A stretch of DNA of 64,000 nt from the NCBI GenBank assembly GCA_001247695.2, contig LGRX02027802.1, forward strand, positions 1-64,000, read 5' to 3'. Made by a program: the position numbers and the translations under genes. This DNA comes from Cymbomonas tetramitiformis. Taxonomy: Eukaryota > Chlorophyta > Pyramimonadophyceae > Pyramimonadales > Pyramimonadaceae. The first letter of the stretch is position 1, and each line of letters starts with the position of its first letter. Below are positions 1 to 10,328 of the stretch, piece by piece. The notes beneath the pieces were generated by a model. That model saw only the letters and a program-made list of their open reading frames with translations, was not told the DNA's origin and did no database searches.

Positions 1-396
1 GTCTGATTGTGAGTCGCGCTTTGGCCAGAGGCCGTTCATTAGCTAATGAACGGTTCCCGCAGCCAAAGTGTCTAATTGAGAGTCGCGCTTTGGCCAGAGG
101 CCGTTCATTAGCTAATGAACGGTTCCCGCAGCCAAAGTGTCTAATTGTGAGTCGCGCTTTGGCCGGAGGCCGTTCATTAGCTAATGAACGGTTCCCGCAG
201 CCAAAGTGTCTCTTGTGAGTCGCGCTTTGGCCAGAGGCCGTTCATTAGCTAATGAACGGTTCCCGCAGCCAAAGTGTCTGATTGTGAGTCGCGCTTTGGC
301 CAGAGGCCGTTCATTAGCTAATGAACGGTTCCCGCAGCCAAAGTGTCTGATTGTGAGTCGCGCTTTGGCCAGAGGCCGTTCATTAGCTAATGAACG
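1..396. repeat. Tandem array A: 69-bp units around a perfect 20-bp palindrome
   Basis: Six units with a period of 68-69 bp are visible, and the array continues off the left edge. Each carries the perfect palindrome CGTTCATTAGCTAATGAACG, starting at 33, 102, 171, 239, 308 and 377. The spacer contains a second, weaker inverted pair (CCAAAG...CTTTGG). Units are nearly identical, so amplification is recent. The palindrome holds an ATG (CTAATG) and a TAA (AGCTAA) on each strand, which is why short repetitive reading frames appear here; I do not regard them as genes. The array lies just downstream of the splice donor of the minus-strand gene that starts at 1132, so it probably sits in that gene's intron. 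Confidence 0.95.
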
Positions 397-415
397 AGTT
401 CAAAAATAAACATAC

Positions 416-1132
416 CTGCTTCTTGCCCAAAAAGTATTTGAAGTCGAACTTGTCCTCAGATCGAAAGCTGTTTTTTAGCAAGTCCTTCACGAAGAATTCC
501 TTTCTATCTTTTTGCGACATACTGAAAATATTTTCGCGAAAAGACTGAATATCTGCGGATGAGAAAGATAGACAGCAGTGCGACTTGCAATTGCACTTAA
601 TTGTTTCTGCCATTGATATACTGTCAGCCTGCAAACGTCGCTGCTTAATACTAATTACGCCCGTATATTGTTTCTTGCGTATGTCGGATTCGTACGGTTT
701 GCGCACGACAATCTGCTTGTTTACTTCACCATTTAAACAAACAAGAGGGTCTTCATTCCTCAAGTCCAAACTTGTCTCTGAAAATTCTGTATCAAGTCTG
801 CTTTTTATCTCTTGTAAGTCAATTTCGCGCAAAGCGCGTGACCCGGAAACGCGTGAAGAATTAGAGCTAACTTCCGATCTACACGTCAAAGGCGCGTTCC
901 AAAGAACCAATTGCGTATTCGCGCTCGGGGCTGTGCTTGGAATTGGCTCATGATTGAAAAAGTCAGCCCCTATTTCCATAGAATCTTCAATAACTATTCT
1001 CGGGCACGGTTTGCAGATAATCTCGCAACCTTCATCGAAAGGAATAGAAAACATATTTTCGTCAAAATTAGCCGTCATTAGCTTATGAAGCCGTTTTTTA
1101 CGTTCTAAAAATGATATAGACTTGCGAGTCAA
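416..1132 (-). CDS. Hypothetical protein, first exon (239 codons), mobile-element-like
   Basis: The reading frame opens with ATG at 1132 and runs 239 codons to an AAGCAG|GTATGT splice donor at 415/416. Reading on would add only ten residues and stop inside the first palindrome of array A, so the exon very likely ends at the donor. Downstream exons would lie to the left, beyond the array or the window edge. The protein is basic, with no membrane segment. Near residues 180-187 is a cluster of Cys and His (C180, C182, H185, C186, C187), followed by a helical stretch rich in Arg, Lys, Phe and Ser. Such compact Cys/His clusters occur in leader regions of transposase-type proteins, but I do not recognise the family. 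It is divergent to the small ORF at 1403. Confidence 0.45.
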
Positions 1133-1402
1133 CCGAGAATTTCTATCTTACTGAATCGATCGATCCTCGATTTCAGCGCAAATGACACCAGGATATCTTA
1201 AAATCATATCCTTGATCTGAACAGACCGAATCAGGAAGCGACAGCGAATGTCATTTTTGATTAAAATTGACATCGATATTTGACATGTCATTTTTAGCCG
1301 CCAGAAATGACTTTTAATATTCTGCTAAAGTTACATCACTTTTTCAAAGTTCTTTCACACACACCCCTTTCACAGTTGACAGCCAATTTCTCTCATTTCG
1401 CA

Positions 1403-1708
1403 ATGGCGACAGCCGAAACATTCCAAGCATTGAGGGCTCAACATATTTTTCAGCTCTATCTTGGTAACAAGTGGAGCATTGTTAGAACCCTTGAAGCCGA
1501 CGATCCTCCAGACAGTTTGCAAATAGTGATTCACTCTGATGACCCTGCCGAGCAGAATGAAGAAATAATTTTTAGTTTTCCTCAGTTTACCTCTTCGACT
1601 GTACTCGGGGGTAGCCTCCTTCCTGAGAAACGCGTAGCGTACAGTATCATTGAGAACGAGACTCCAATTCTGTATTTCGTCGCTTACAGAAACAAAAGCT
1701 TACTGTGA
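1403..1708 (+). CDS. Small hypothetical protein (101 aa)
   Basis: An open frame from ATG 1403 to TGA 1708; the frame is open upstream to about 1307 but the first 32 codons there lack an ATG close to a plausible start context. The product is acidic in the middle (runs of Asp and Glu around residues 35-55), has no signal peptide or transmembrane segment, and ends in a hydrophobic/basic tail. No family recognised. It lies between the divergent minus-strand exon and palindrome array B and may belong to the same mobile locus. It could also be a chance frame. Confidence 0.3.
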   Translation: MATAETFQALRAQHIFQLYLGNKWSIVRTLEADDPPDSLQIVIHSDDPAEQNEEIIFSFPQFTSSTVLGGSLLPEKRVAYSIIENETPILYFVAYRNKSLL

Positions 1709-1975
1709 TCGAATTAGACAGCGCAAACTTTGAGGAAACCTTAAGCCTTCCAAAGCACACAAATCGGCTTTTGGCTTTTCAAAGTTTGAAAACTAGGCAG
1801 CAGAAGAAAATAAAAGCAGAGAATTCTATCTAGCGAGCTATGTAAACCAGGCGTGGAAAGCGTCGATTACAGCTCCTTTCTGGCAAAGCAGGAGGCCAGC
1901 GGCAGTGATCGATGACCTCGGACTTGCTGGCGAGATACCTGTTGTAGAGGCTTCGGTACGTCCCTTTCATGCCCT

Positions 1976-2545
1976 GCGCCTGGACCGGGGCGGAAAGCGT
2001 TCATTAGCTAATGAACGCTTTCGGCCCCGAAACGCGCGCCCTGCGCCTGGACCGGGGCGGAAAGCGTTCATTAGCTAATGAACGCTTTCGGCCTCGAAAC
2101 GCGCGCCCTGCGCCCTGACCGGGGCGGAAAGCGTTCATTAGCTAATGAACGCTTTCGGCCTCGAAACGCGCGCCCTGCGCCTGGACCGGGGCGGAAAGCG
2201 TTCATTAGCTAATGAACGCTTTCGGCCCGAAACGCGCGCCCTGAGCCTGGACCGGGGCGAAAGGCGTTCATTAGCTAATGAACGCCTCGAACCGCGCGCC
2301 CTGAGCCCTGACCGGGGCGGAAGGCGTTCATTAGCTAATGAACGCCTTCCGCCTCGAACCGCGCGCCCTGAGCCCTGACCGGGGCGGAAGGCGTTCATTA
2401 GCTAATGAACAGTTTCCGCCTCGAACCGCGCGCCCTGAGCCCTGACCGGGACGGAAGGCGTTCATTAGCTAATGAACGCCTTCCGCCTCAAACCGCGCGC
2501 CCTGAGCCCTGACCGGAGCGGAAGGCGTTCATTAGCTAATGAACA
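1976..2545. repeat. Tandem array B: 67-bp units around the same 20-bp palindrome
   Basis: Nine palindromes start at 1998, 2065, 2132, 2199, 2265, 2325, 2392, 2459 and 2526. The core is the same CGTTCATTAGCTAATGAACG as in array A, but the spacer is GC-rich and unrelated. In units 1-4 the arms next to the core read GGAAAG/CTTTC; in units 6 and 8 they read GGAAGG/CCTTCC, so both sides changed together and the palindrome persists. Unit 6 forms a perfect 38-bp palindrome. Units 7 and 9 have a changed right arm (GAACAGTTTC). Unit 9 contains the ATG of the following gene. Confidence 0.95.
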
Positions 2546-5515
2546 GTTTCGTCTTGTCCCAGGCTGCCAGGAGAACGGATGTGCAGCGTGCTGCCGAACG
2601 CGCCCTTCAAGGACCTAGTGGCTCCAGAGCTTTTACTGGAGCGGGCGCCAATGTGGATATGTCTCAAGTGGCCACCCCATCTGAGGCAAGGAAGGCAGCC
2701 GAGGTGGCTGCACATGGGTGGCATGCTAAGCTAACAGTGGAGCATGCAGCAAAGATGGATTATGAGGAGAAAGCAAAGCTGTGCAGGCAAATCGAGATGG
2801 AGCACCGGTGGCCGAACCCGATGGATTTCGACGAGGCCGCGGAGAAAGGGAGTGTGTTTCGTCTCCCCATTGAATGCCTGTACCACGCGACGGGGTACGA
2901 GGCCTGCCGGGATCAAGAGAGGGGCTGGGTGAACGAGATCAAGTCCAGCAGGAAGGAGAACCCGTGGGCCCCTTTCAATGCGGGTCTTGTTGCGATCGAC
3001 GATGTCAAAACCCGTGCCGAATTCTCCCTGAAAAAAGCTCTCAGGGGAGAATACAGAGGCAAGGTTTTTGGGCACCAGCACTGTTATCAAGCCACCGACG
3101 AGTGTCACGAGGAAATCCCGTTGGAGATAGCCTTCGCGTTCTTCGAGAGCAAGATCTACATCGGTCTCACGCCTGACATGATTCGGTTCTTAGGCGAGAT
3201 GCAGAACCAAATCGACCAGAAGACGAAAGGCAAAGACAACACTCAGTTCATGCAAGGGCTTCGTTCGACCCTTTTCGAAAAGCATGGGGTCGTGTACAAG
3301 GTTTACCGAGAAGCGTTGATCTCCGAGTTCGTCGCCGGTGTCCCCGAGGACACCGAAGAGGGTACCCCTTATCAACCTGGGTATTACGAGGTCGGAGGGC
3401 TGGTGCAAAAAATGGCGGAGTTCGAATCAGAGCATGGATTTGCAGTCCCGGATATCGAGAAATATCCCAAGGGATTCCAGTACATCGAGAATGTGGAGAC
3501 GTCTGAGCGCGAGGGAGACCTTGAGACCCTCCCTGAGGTAGAGGTGACGGTGAAGACGCTGGAGGATGACATCAACGCTCACCTCGATCGGGTCACAAGT
3601 TGGTACCACGTAATGTCTCACTTGAACCAGTCGACGGAGACGCATGTGAAGGAAGTAGCGATGTCCAAGCATTCTGTGTTCGGCGGCGTGCAAATCAACC
3701 ACTACTTCATGCACTGGACAATTGCCAATTTCCGGCCGCAGACGTGGGACCTCTGCGTTAGCATCATGGAGGCTTACATAAGATTTGACCTGAAGGGCAT
3801 GCAAAACCCTTTGGCTTCGAAGACCAAAAAGCGCAAGGCCTCATCTTCGCCCGCTAAGGGACCCGCCAAGAAAGCTGGCAAAAAGGGCACCTCCAACCGA
3901 CAGGTAAATTACTTTTTACTTTTGCTTCAAACAGTGTTTACCCCCCCAAAGCATCCTTTTCTATATTTTAAGACATGCTAAAAATGTTTTTTTTACTTGC
4001 AGATGGAAGACGAGGTGCAACGAGGAGGCGGGGACCACGGAGCGGGCTCGTCTAAAGGGGCAGGCATTTTGGTGGAAGAAGCTCAGTTTCTCCACAATGC
4101 CAAATCCATGGGTATGACGTTCTGGATTAACTTGGGCGGCTTGGCGGGGGAGGCGGAGTTCGACAAGGTGGACACGTATCTGCGCCTGATTATTCAGAAG
4201 GAGTTGTCAGTAAAAGAGGGGGGCCTGATGATAAGCCAGTTCAAGAAGGAACGCATGGTGCAGAAGCACTTGGTGTCCGCGGCGGGATTGCAAACCTGGG
4301 ACGCATTCAAGGCCGAGTTCACCCCCTACTGGAGCTCCCAAGAGAAAATCGAGTCGTTGATCGGCTGCTTACCTTCAACTCAGGGGGGAGCGCGCCGGGG
4401 GGGATCTGGGGAAGTTCCGCACGCGAGCTTGAATTACGTCGAGAACGCGCGGGCGAATCTCAAAGAAGCGCAGGCGCCACGCGCGGGGCACATCCTAGGC
4501 TTGCAACAGGTCGAGGTGAAAGTCGACATCAAACTCTATCGGGAGGCGCGGACCGAGGGGCCGGAGCTTAAGGTTCCAGGAGAGGCAGGCCTTGAGGACG
4601 ACGAGCCCACACATGAGACGAACGTGCCGATGTTCCCTCGTTGGAAGATCGTCAAGGGCAGCATGAGCGATATGAAGGACGTCCCGAGGCTGCCCTTCAC
4701 GGGGACGATCATCGACTGCAATTACGCCCTTGACAAGGAGAAGACTCCCGACGCGATGACCAAGGACGAGGTGCAACCGTTCCTGGAGTCTTTCAACGCC
4801 AAGACCACCGCCCCGGCATGGACAATCGCTATCTTTTGCGGTTTCGTCCAACAAAACGATTTCCTGGAGGTGATTGACAATTACTGCTCCGGCCGCGCGG
4901 AGCGGTTCTTCTGGCACAAGCAGAACGTGAACATGAACCCCAACAGGACCGTGCGCTACAATGACGTTGAATGTGGCGTCCTGGGGTACCATGTAAAGAG
5001 CGATGCCCAGGGGGAGTCTTCTAAAAAGCCGGAGTGGATGTTCAACTTTGATACTGGAGAAGGTGAACGTGTGAGCCGCGCGTCACTTTTGCGCGGCTTC
5101 CCGGTTGTGCACCAGATGTTCAAACGCGACAACAAAGCCGTGAATAACCATCAGAAACCCCAAGCTCTGTTGATCGATGGAGCTGATCCAGTGCCACATG
5201 CTCGGTGACAATCCGGGCAAGATGGATGAGAACGGCCATCCACTCAACTGGATTCTCGACGCTTGCTGCGGCGTCGGCTCGACGTCCATGGCCGCCATGA
5301 GGTGTGGTATGAACGCGATCGGCTTCGACCACGACCAGTTCATGGTCAGCTCTGCGCAGCAACGGCTGATCAATTTCGACAACGAGCCCGATCAGGACGC
5401 CGAGACGAAGCCAAAACAGAAGAGCGAACCGACGGCGAAGGGCAAGGAAGCGGCCACTGCCGAATCTGAGGAAGATGAGAATGATGAAGATGAGGAAGAA
5501 GAGAATGATGAATAA
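2539..5515 (+). CDS. Beta-class DNA methyltransferase-like protein with a long unrecognised N-terminus; frameshifted near the 3' end
   Basis: Exon 1 is 2539-3903. An intron of 99 nt (3904-4002, CAG|GTAAAT...TTGCAG) has phase 0, and exon 2 begins ATGGAAGAC. Residues 1 to about 430 are unrecognised and globular, followed by a Lys/Ala/Ser-rich linker. From about 4,640 the frame looks like a permuted (beta-class) N4/N6 methyltransferase: D-C-N-Y where the family has D-P-P-Y, then a W-x-K-Q-N...R-T-V-R-Y block, then NHQKP, a variant of the H-x-T-Q-K-P motif. The S-adenosylmethionine loop (DACCGVGSTSMAAMR...IGFDHD) follows, but in the next frame (5177-5515). The shift lies at about 5,175-5,180, and one surplus base would explain it. 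The C-terminus is acidic and ends in Glu/Asp runs. The start codon lies in the last palindrome of array B. Activity is doubtful because of the altered catalytic motif. The family assignment is by motif order only. Confidence 0.7.
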
Positions 5516-5539
5516 AATAGTAGGATTTGTCGACCGCCC

Positions 5540-5558
5540 TGACTGATAGTATCAGTCA
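5540..5558. terminator. Short hairpin after the methyltransferase-like gene
   Basis: TGACTGATA-G-TATCAGTCA is a perfect 9-bp inverted repeat with a 1-bp centre, 25 bp after the stop codon. It may be a 3'-UTR structure or a palindromic remnant. A transcription-termination role is not established in nuclear genes. Confidence 0.3.
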
Positions 5559-5913
5559 TGCCTCGACGGTATAGGGTGAAAAGTACTCTACTCGTAAACA
5601 TTTGAATAAAGAATGATACATGTATGCATATTTCGGTGTTTTCATTGTACGCATACTGCACTTTTCTACCGTGTTGCCTTTATGTATCCCTATTTCGCGC
5701 ATAAATATCACTAAACCCTGATTTTTTTGAAATATATATAAATCCAAAAATGACATATGATAATATCATTTTCATCGAATAGTGTGTTATGTACGCATGG
5801 ACGGATACATGTGTACTGCATATGTACTATCACCGTACGTTTCTGGTACATTGGGACCTTATCAGTACCCAAATAATGTACCTTGCATGTACCCAAACGT
5901 AATGGATGGGTAC

Positions 5914-6079
5914 GTATGTTATTTCTGCACCCAACTTTGGCTTCATTCTTGTACTTTTGTGTACTTGCTCGCGGCGGATGCTGGGTACAATTAGGGTATA
6001 CATGAACCATCCCGTTACTAAAATCCGCCGCGAGCAAGTACAAGAATGAAGCCAAAGTTGGGTGCAGAAATAACATATG
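5914..6079. repeat. Foldback: two ~55-bp inverted arms around a ~45-bp loop
   Basis: The left arm (5914-5978) and right arm (6024-6079) are near-perfect reverse complements. The left arm has an extra 10-bp TTTTGTGTAC beside GTAC. The inner end of the right arm (CCGCCGCGAGCAAGTACAA) recurs at about 8,163-8,180, linking this block to the GTAC-rich array further right. The sequence from 5,560 to 5,913 is AT-rich with scattered GTAC words and shows no gene. Confidence 0.8.
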
Positions 6080-6886
6080 TACTCAGGCTTGGTATATGCA
6101 AGTGCATGCGAGTACAATTTACACTTTTCCCGACAGCTTCAGGTACAACCCAGGCGCACGTGTACCCAAGCGAACATCACCAAAACGCAAAAAAAGTCAC
6201 CAAACCCCCCAAAAACAAGTTGGCCTCATTTTAAAGCGCACGACGAGCGCAAAAAATAATCGAGTGCACGACGAGCCCGAAAAACATTTTAGTTGCACGA
6301 AAAATGGGCAAACGTGTTGCACCAAAAAAAAAGGAACAGAGAAAGAAAATCGTACCTCAATTAGGATGACCGCCCGAGTAGAGCGGTGGGGTGGAATAAT
6401 CGATGACGATCGCGATCGATACGTACGTGACCTGCGTGCCTGCGATCCCCAACCCGCGAGCGCGAGCGTCATGCGGTGGATTATTCCATCTCCAATCGTC
6501 CGATGGCATCGCATGGCATGGCACACGTTTCGCAGAATTCGTCATCGTCATCGTTATCGTCGATCGTGCTCGCGTGACGAGGACGTGCTGTGACTTCTCA
6601 CGCCCCCCAACGCGCAACGGGAAGTCAAGGTGTCCACTGTAGGCATTTTTGCAGAATACTGTAAAAGTTCAAACTCACCGGTACAGCCGTCAACGCTTCA
6701 CATTTCACCGTCCAGCAGTGTGCAGCAGCGTGTGGTGGCCTCGCCAGCGGGTTGCATGTTATGATATTTCTCATTCTTGCTCGCTGCAATATGTCACAGG
6801 TTTGTAGTGCATGTTTTTTATATGTATATGTATTATTTTGTGTGTGCTTAGCGCGCTCATCCTTGGCATGCGCGGAACTTTGACTT
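6080..6886. other. No gene seen; GTAC words, A-rich tract, CGATCG-rich block
   Basis: About 800 bp with no convincing reading frame. It contains an A-rich stretch near 6,180-6,340 and a block rich in CGATCG and CGTCATCG words at 6,390-6,590. Two GGAATAATC/GATTATTCC words in opposite orientation suggest another decayed foldback. Confidence 0.5.
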
Positions 6887-6955
6887 GGAGTGAACGGGAA
6901 GATTCCCGCGAGTCCTTTGCACTCGAAATAGTTGGTTCAAATCCAACTCACTCCA
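6887..6955 (+). tRNA. tRNA-like sequence with a shortened D-arm
   Basis: A 7-bp acceptor stem (GGAGTGA/TCACTCC) with discriminator A, a perfect 5-bp T-stem (GTTGG/CCAAC) around TTCAAAT, a 5-nt variable loop and a perfect 5-bp anticodon stem (CGAGT/ACTCG) with the 7-nt loop CCTTTGC can be drawn. By position the anticodon would be TTT, but position 33 is C instead of T. The D-arm is only GGGA-AGAT-TCCC and lacks the GG pair. A TTTT run follows at about 6,963. It could be a decayed nuclear tRNA, an organelle-derived copy or the head of a SINE. Not clearly functional. Confidence 0.45.
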
Positions 6956-7659
6956 CCTCTCCTTTTCAGTTTCCCTCGTTAATTTCGTTTTTCACTTATA
7001 TTATCTTTCATCTTTACTAAACGTTACTTGGTTGTTTTTGTTTTTCAGATCGCTGAAAATATTCGAGTGGTGAAATCAATTTTTCCACCATCATCTCGCG
7101 TTTACATTCGCGCTTCTTTGAGGTTCCTAGGTTGCTATTTATGTTTTGCACAAGGGAATCTTTGTTGCGTTTTCCGCTTTTTACTAAGTGTTGGTTCTTT
7201 GCTTTACTTTTCAGATCGGCTGTTTTGGAGAAACCCTAAATGGAGAAAATCGACCGCCTCGAGTACTTCATGAGCTTCAAGCTTCCCTTCGAGCGTGCTA
7301 GGTTGATAGATTGTTTACAATCGTAGTGTTGGAACTAGGTAGTGTTGGAACTAGAAATCGCACGAATAGAACGTTATTTTGCGTATTGGTAGGATAGAGA
7401 TGAGTAGTCCCAATTGTATCCCATCGTGCCTAGCTAGCTACACTATCGTATTAATATGATTGTATTAAACATGCTCGAGTGTTCCATGCGTATGCGTGAT
7501 GTGCTAGCCTTCGCATAGCATATGCATTGTGAACACACTTTATGTAAGTAGCACACATTTTCGCAATCCTCTTGTGATATTGTGCATATAGATAGGCCTC
7601 GTACACGCGCACCAGAGCTGTACCCACCATTGCGTGCATGTGTACCCTTTTCGAGTACA
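6956..7659. other. No gene seen
   Basis: T-rich sequence with two TTTTCAG|ATCG acceptor-like words (about 7,040 and 7,210) and a 28-codon frame at about 7,240-7,326. Nothing else supports a gene. It may be the body of a retroposed element that starts with the tRNA-like head. Confidence 0.4.
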
Positions 7660-8330
7660 CATGCACCTATAGCGTACTAATGCATACGTACGTACATATT
7701 GGGTACATATGTATGGGAGGCTCATACACGCTTGGTACATGTGTACTAATAATGCACCGATATACACGTGCATATGGGGTACGTATGCACCAGTCATGTT
7801 AGTATCAATAAGTACATATGCACCTGGCTTACGTACATATGTACCTGACCTGCGTACACGCATACCCGGCATGTACCTGATGCGTGGGTACATGTCGGGT
7901 ACGTGCGCACCAGGCATGTTTATATCAATAAGTACATATGTACCTGGCCTAAGTACATATGTACCCACCATGTACCCCGGGTGTCCCAACGGTAACATCC
8001 AACGGTAACATCCAACGGTAACATCCAACGGTAACCTGAGTACATATGCGGTACACATGTACCCGTACATGCGTACACGCCGGGTACATGCGCAGGCGGC
8101 AAAACACGGACGCATGCACCCAGCATGTACCCCGTCGTGGGTACATGCCGGGTACATATGCCGCGCCGCGAGCAAGTACAAGTGTACCCAGCATGTACCA
8201 GACCCCGTTTTTTATTGTTTTCGTACACGTTGGGTACACGCTGGGTACACGTTGGGTGCACGCTGGGTACACGCTGGGTACACGTTGGGTACACGTCCCC
8301 GGTACATGCCGGGTACATATGCACTAGCTA
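7660..8330. repeat. Degenerate GTAC / TGGGTACA array
   Basis: Dozens of irregular repeats of GTACATATGTACC, GGTACATG and TGGGTACACG words run in both orientations. Two ordered sub-arrays stand out: a 13-bp CCAACGGTAACAT motif repeated about four times at 7,993-8,037, and a 12-bp TGGGTACACG(C/T)T motif repeated about six times at 8,228-8,300. The array ends exactly where the minus-strand gag-like frame stops, so it may be the 3' region of that element. Reading frames inside it are repeat artefacts. Confidence 0.8.
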
Positions 8331-10328
8331 GGGTTTCCAAAATTTGTAGGGAGTCCTCGTCGGTCGTCGGTGTCGTAGCCGGTGAGGTCAACCGGCGCGA
8401 TGGCGGTGTGGTTGACAGTCTGAACGAACCCAGGGAACTCACCGTCCGTCGTGGCAGTCACCCGCGCCGATTGAAGCGGCACGGGCTTCACATCCTCCTC
8501 CTGCGAGACAGGTATAGCAGGGGCCGGCACGGCGGATGCCGATGCCGCCGCACCACCTGCCGGAACCTGCTCCTCCGGCATGTTCCCCGCTGCCGCGGGG
8601 CCGCACACCAGAGCCGATGCATGCGGCTCGAGAACCGCCCGTGGTGGGAAGGATGCGTGGGTGTAGTGCACCTTGCAGTTTGCCGCGGCATGGACCTCCG
8701 CGGCGAGATCGTCCAGCCGCTGATGAATGTCGTCACCTGCGGGCTCGTCAGCAGGCTGCTGCGGCTCTACCGTGAAGCCGTAGGCGGACACGTCGATCCC
8801 GCCCACCGCACCCGCACAGAGTACCGCAGGCGGCCCGTACGTAGATGCCGCAGTGGCAAACGCCTCAGCCCCATCATCCGCCGCCTGCTGGAACAGGGCA
8901 CACATGGCCAATGCACGCACCCCCTCCGCGTCCTCCTCGTCGATGGGAATGCAGAATGCCGCGGCCGAGTGCGGGGGATGCTGACGCCCGCCCAACGGAC
9001 AGTCGCGGTAGAAGTGGTACTGCTCACCTTTTCCCGCCTTCTTGCACCTCCCGCAAAAGGGCTTCGCCTTCTGGTCGTCACGGTCGAAACCGACCGCAGG
9101 CAACGGGTGCGTGCCGACACGGAATCCCCGCTGCGTACCGCGCTGCTGCTGCTGCCGCTGCTGCTGCGGCTGCTGCCGCTGCTGCTGCGTCCGCACCGCG
9201 TTGCTGCCGTAGCAAGTCCTGAAGCTCGTTGATCTTGTTGAGAAGGGCGCCGTACTCGGTGCTGGAGAGCTGCGCAGAGATGCCGCTCTTGCCCGAGACT
9301 GCCTTCCCCGCCCCCGTCTGCGCCCAAGCCTGATAAATCTCCACCACAAGGGAGCGGAGAGACGCCAAGGCAGGGGAGAAGTCCTGCCGCGATTGACCGG
9401 CCCCTGGCCGAGAGAGTCTCCCAAAAAGAGGGTTTGGCCGAAGATCGGCCGAAAGAATTTTGACCCTTAAGTATGCAAAAAGATGTCAAAACAAGAAAAA
9501 ACAAATGTTTTCTCGAAAACTGGCCGAAAGGTCTCCGGAGAGGACTTCTGCCCTGCGCCAAGGAGACATGCGCGAGATCGGCCGCGAGAGGATACCGCAC
9601 CTTGACCGCGGTGTAAAACACCGGGTCCAGCCGGTTGTACAGGGAGAGCTTCCTGGTCTCCTCGGTGGGTGTCCAGTCCGTAGCTTTGTTATCCCGCACC
9701 AGACGCTGTTCCCGAGCCAAGATGGGCTGCGGGTCAGTGTCTGCGGGATAACGCAACGCGGCGTGCTCCTCCTGGTGCGACTCACGTAGCGCCACCGGTA
9801 CACAGCCCTTGATGATGTCCACCAGGGCTCGCCGTCCATCACGGTCAGACGAGGCGTCGGTGCCAGTCAACCAGACGTAGGCGTTGCTGTGCTTCTCGAT
9901 AACCAGAGCCAGAACGTCGAAGAGCAAGCCGTTGACCTTGGTCACCACACGAGCCAGAGGGTCGTCGAGGTCAAAGGATGTCAGCTCCAGTCCAGCCGAA
10001 TGAAACTCCGTACGCAGCTGCACCACCAGCTCGGAGAGGAGGCCAACGTCGTCCGTACCGCGGAAGTGGTGCTTCTTGTCCCCAAGGACATCCTCGGCCC
10101 ATTGGCGGTGTAGACGCGCCTTGTAGATGTCGTCAACCAGCGCTTGCTTTGCTCCTGTAAGTACTTCCTGGTCGCCACGTCTGCATCCTCGTTGGAAGTC
10201 GGAGCGGGGGTCGGAACAGTTGGCGTACGCACCGTCGGACTGTTCCGAATCCCGTCTAATAGCCTCAGTGAGGCGTCAATGTCACTGTCCCTGTCCAGGG
10301 ACTTCTTCGCTCGGGTCAACATACCCAT
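8325..10328 (-). pseudogene. Gag-like retroelement gene, frameshifted
   Basis: Read on the minus strand, protein-like sequence begins near ATG 10328 and continues in three different frames. There is an N-terminal segment (10,328-10,170), a middle segment (about 10,150-9,560) with Asp/Leu-rich helical sequence, and a segment at 9,368-9,180 leading into (CTG)n-type codons at about 9,125-9,200. The last frame (about 9,180-8,325) has a CCHC-type zinc knuckle, C-G-R-C...H-x4-C, at about 9,058-9,000. At least two frameshifts, or one shift and an unrecognised intron, separate the pieces. No reverse transcriptase, integrase or protease is visible nearby, so this is a gag-only remnant or non-autonomous element. 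Long frames on the opposite strand are GC-codon shadows. Confidence 0.6.

Noticed and set aside
9..409. Repetitive proteins encoded by array A (and similar frames in array B)
   Set aside because: They are direct translations of tandem repeats with no other support, and equivalent frames occur on both strands.
1..2545. CRISPR-like array of palindromic repeats with regular spacers
   Set aside because: Spacers are near identical within each array, there are no cas-like genes, and the genome is clearly eukaryotic. These are minisatellites with a palindromic core.
8057..9232. Long plus-strand frame (~390 codons)
   Set aside because: It is antisense to the gag-like gene and begins in the GTAC repeat array. 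The minus strand has the zinc knuckle and coherent composition.
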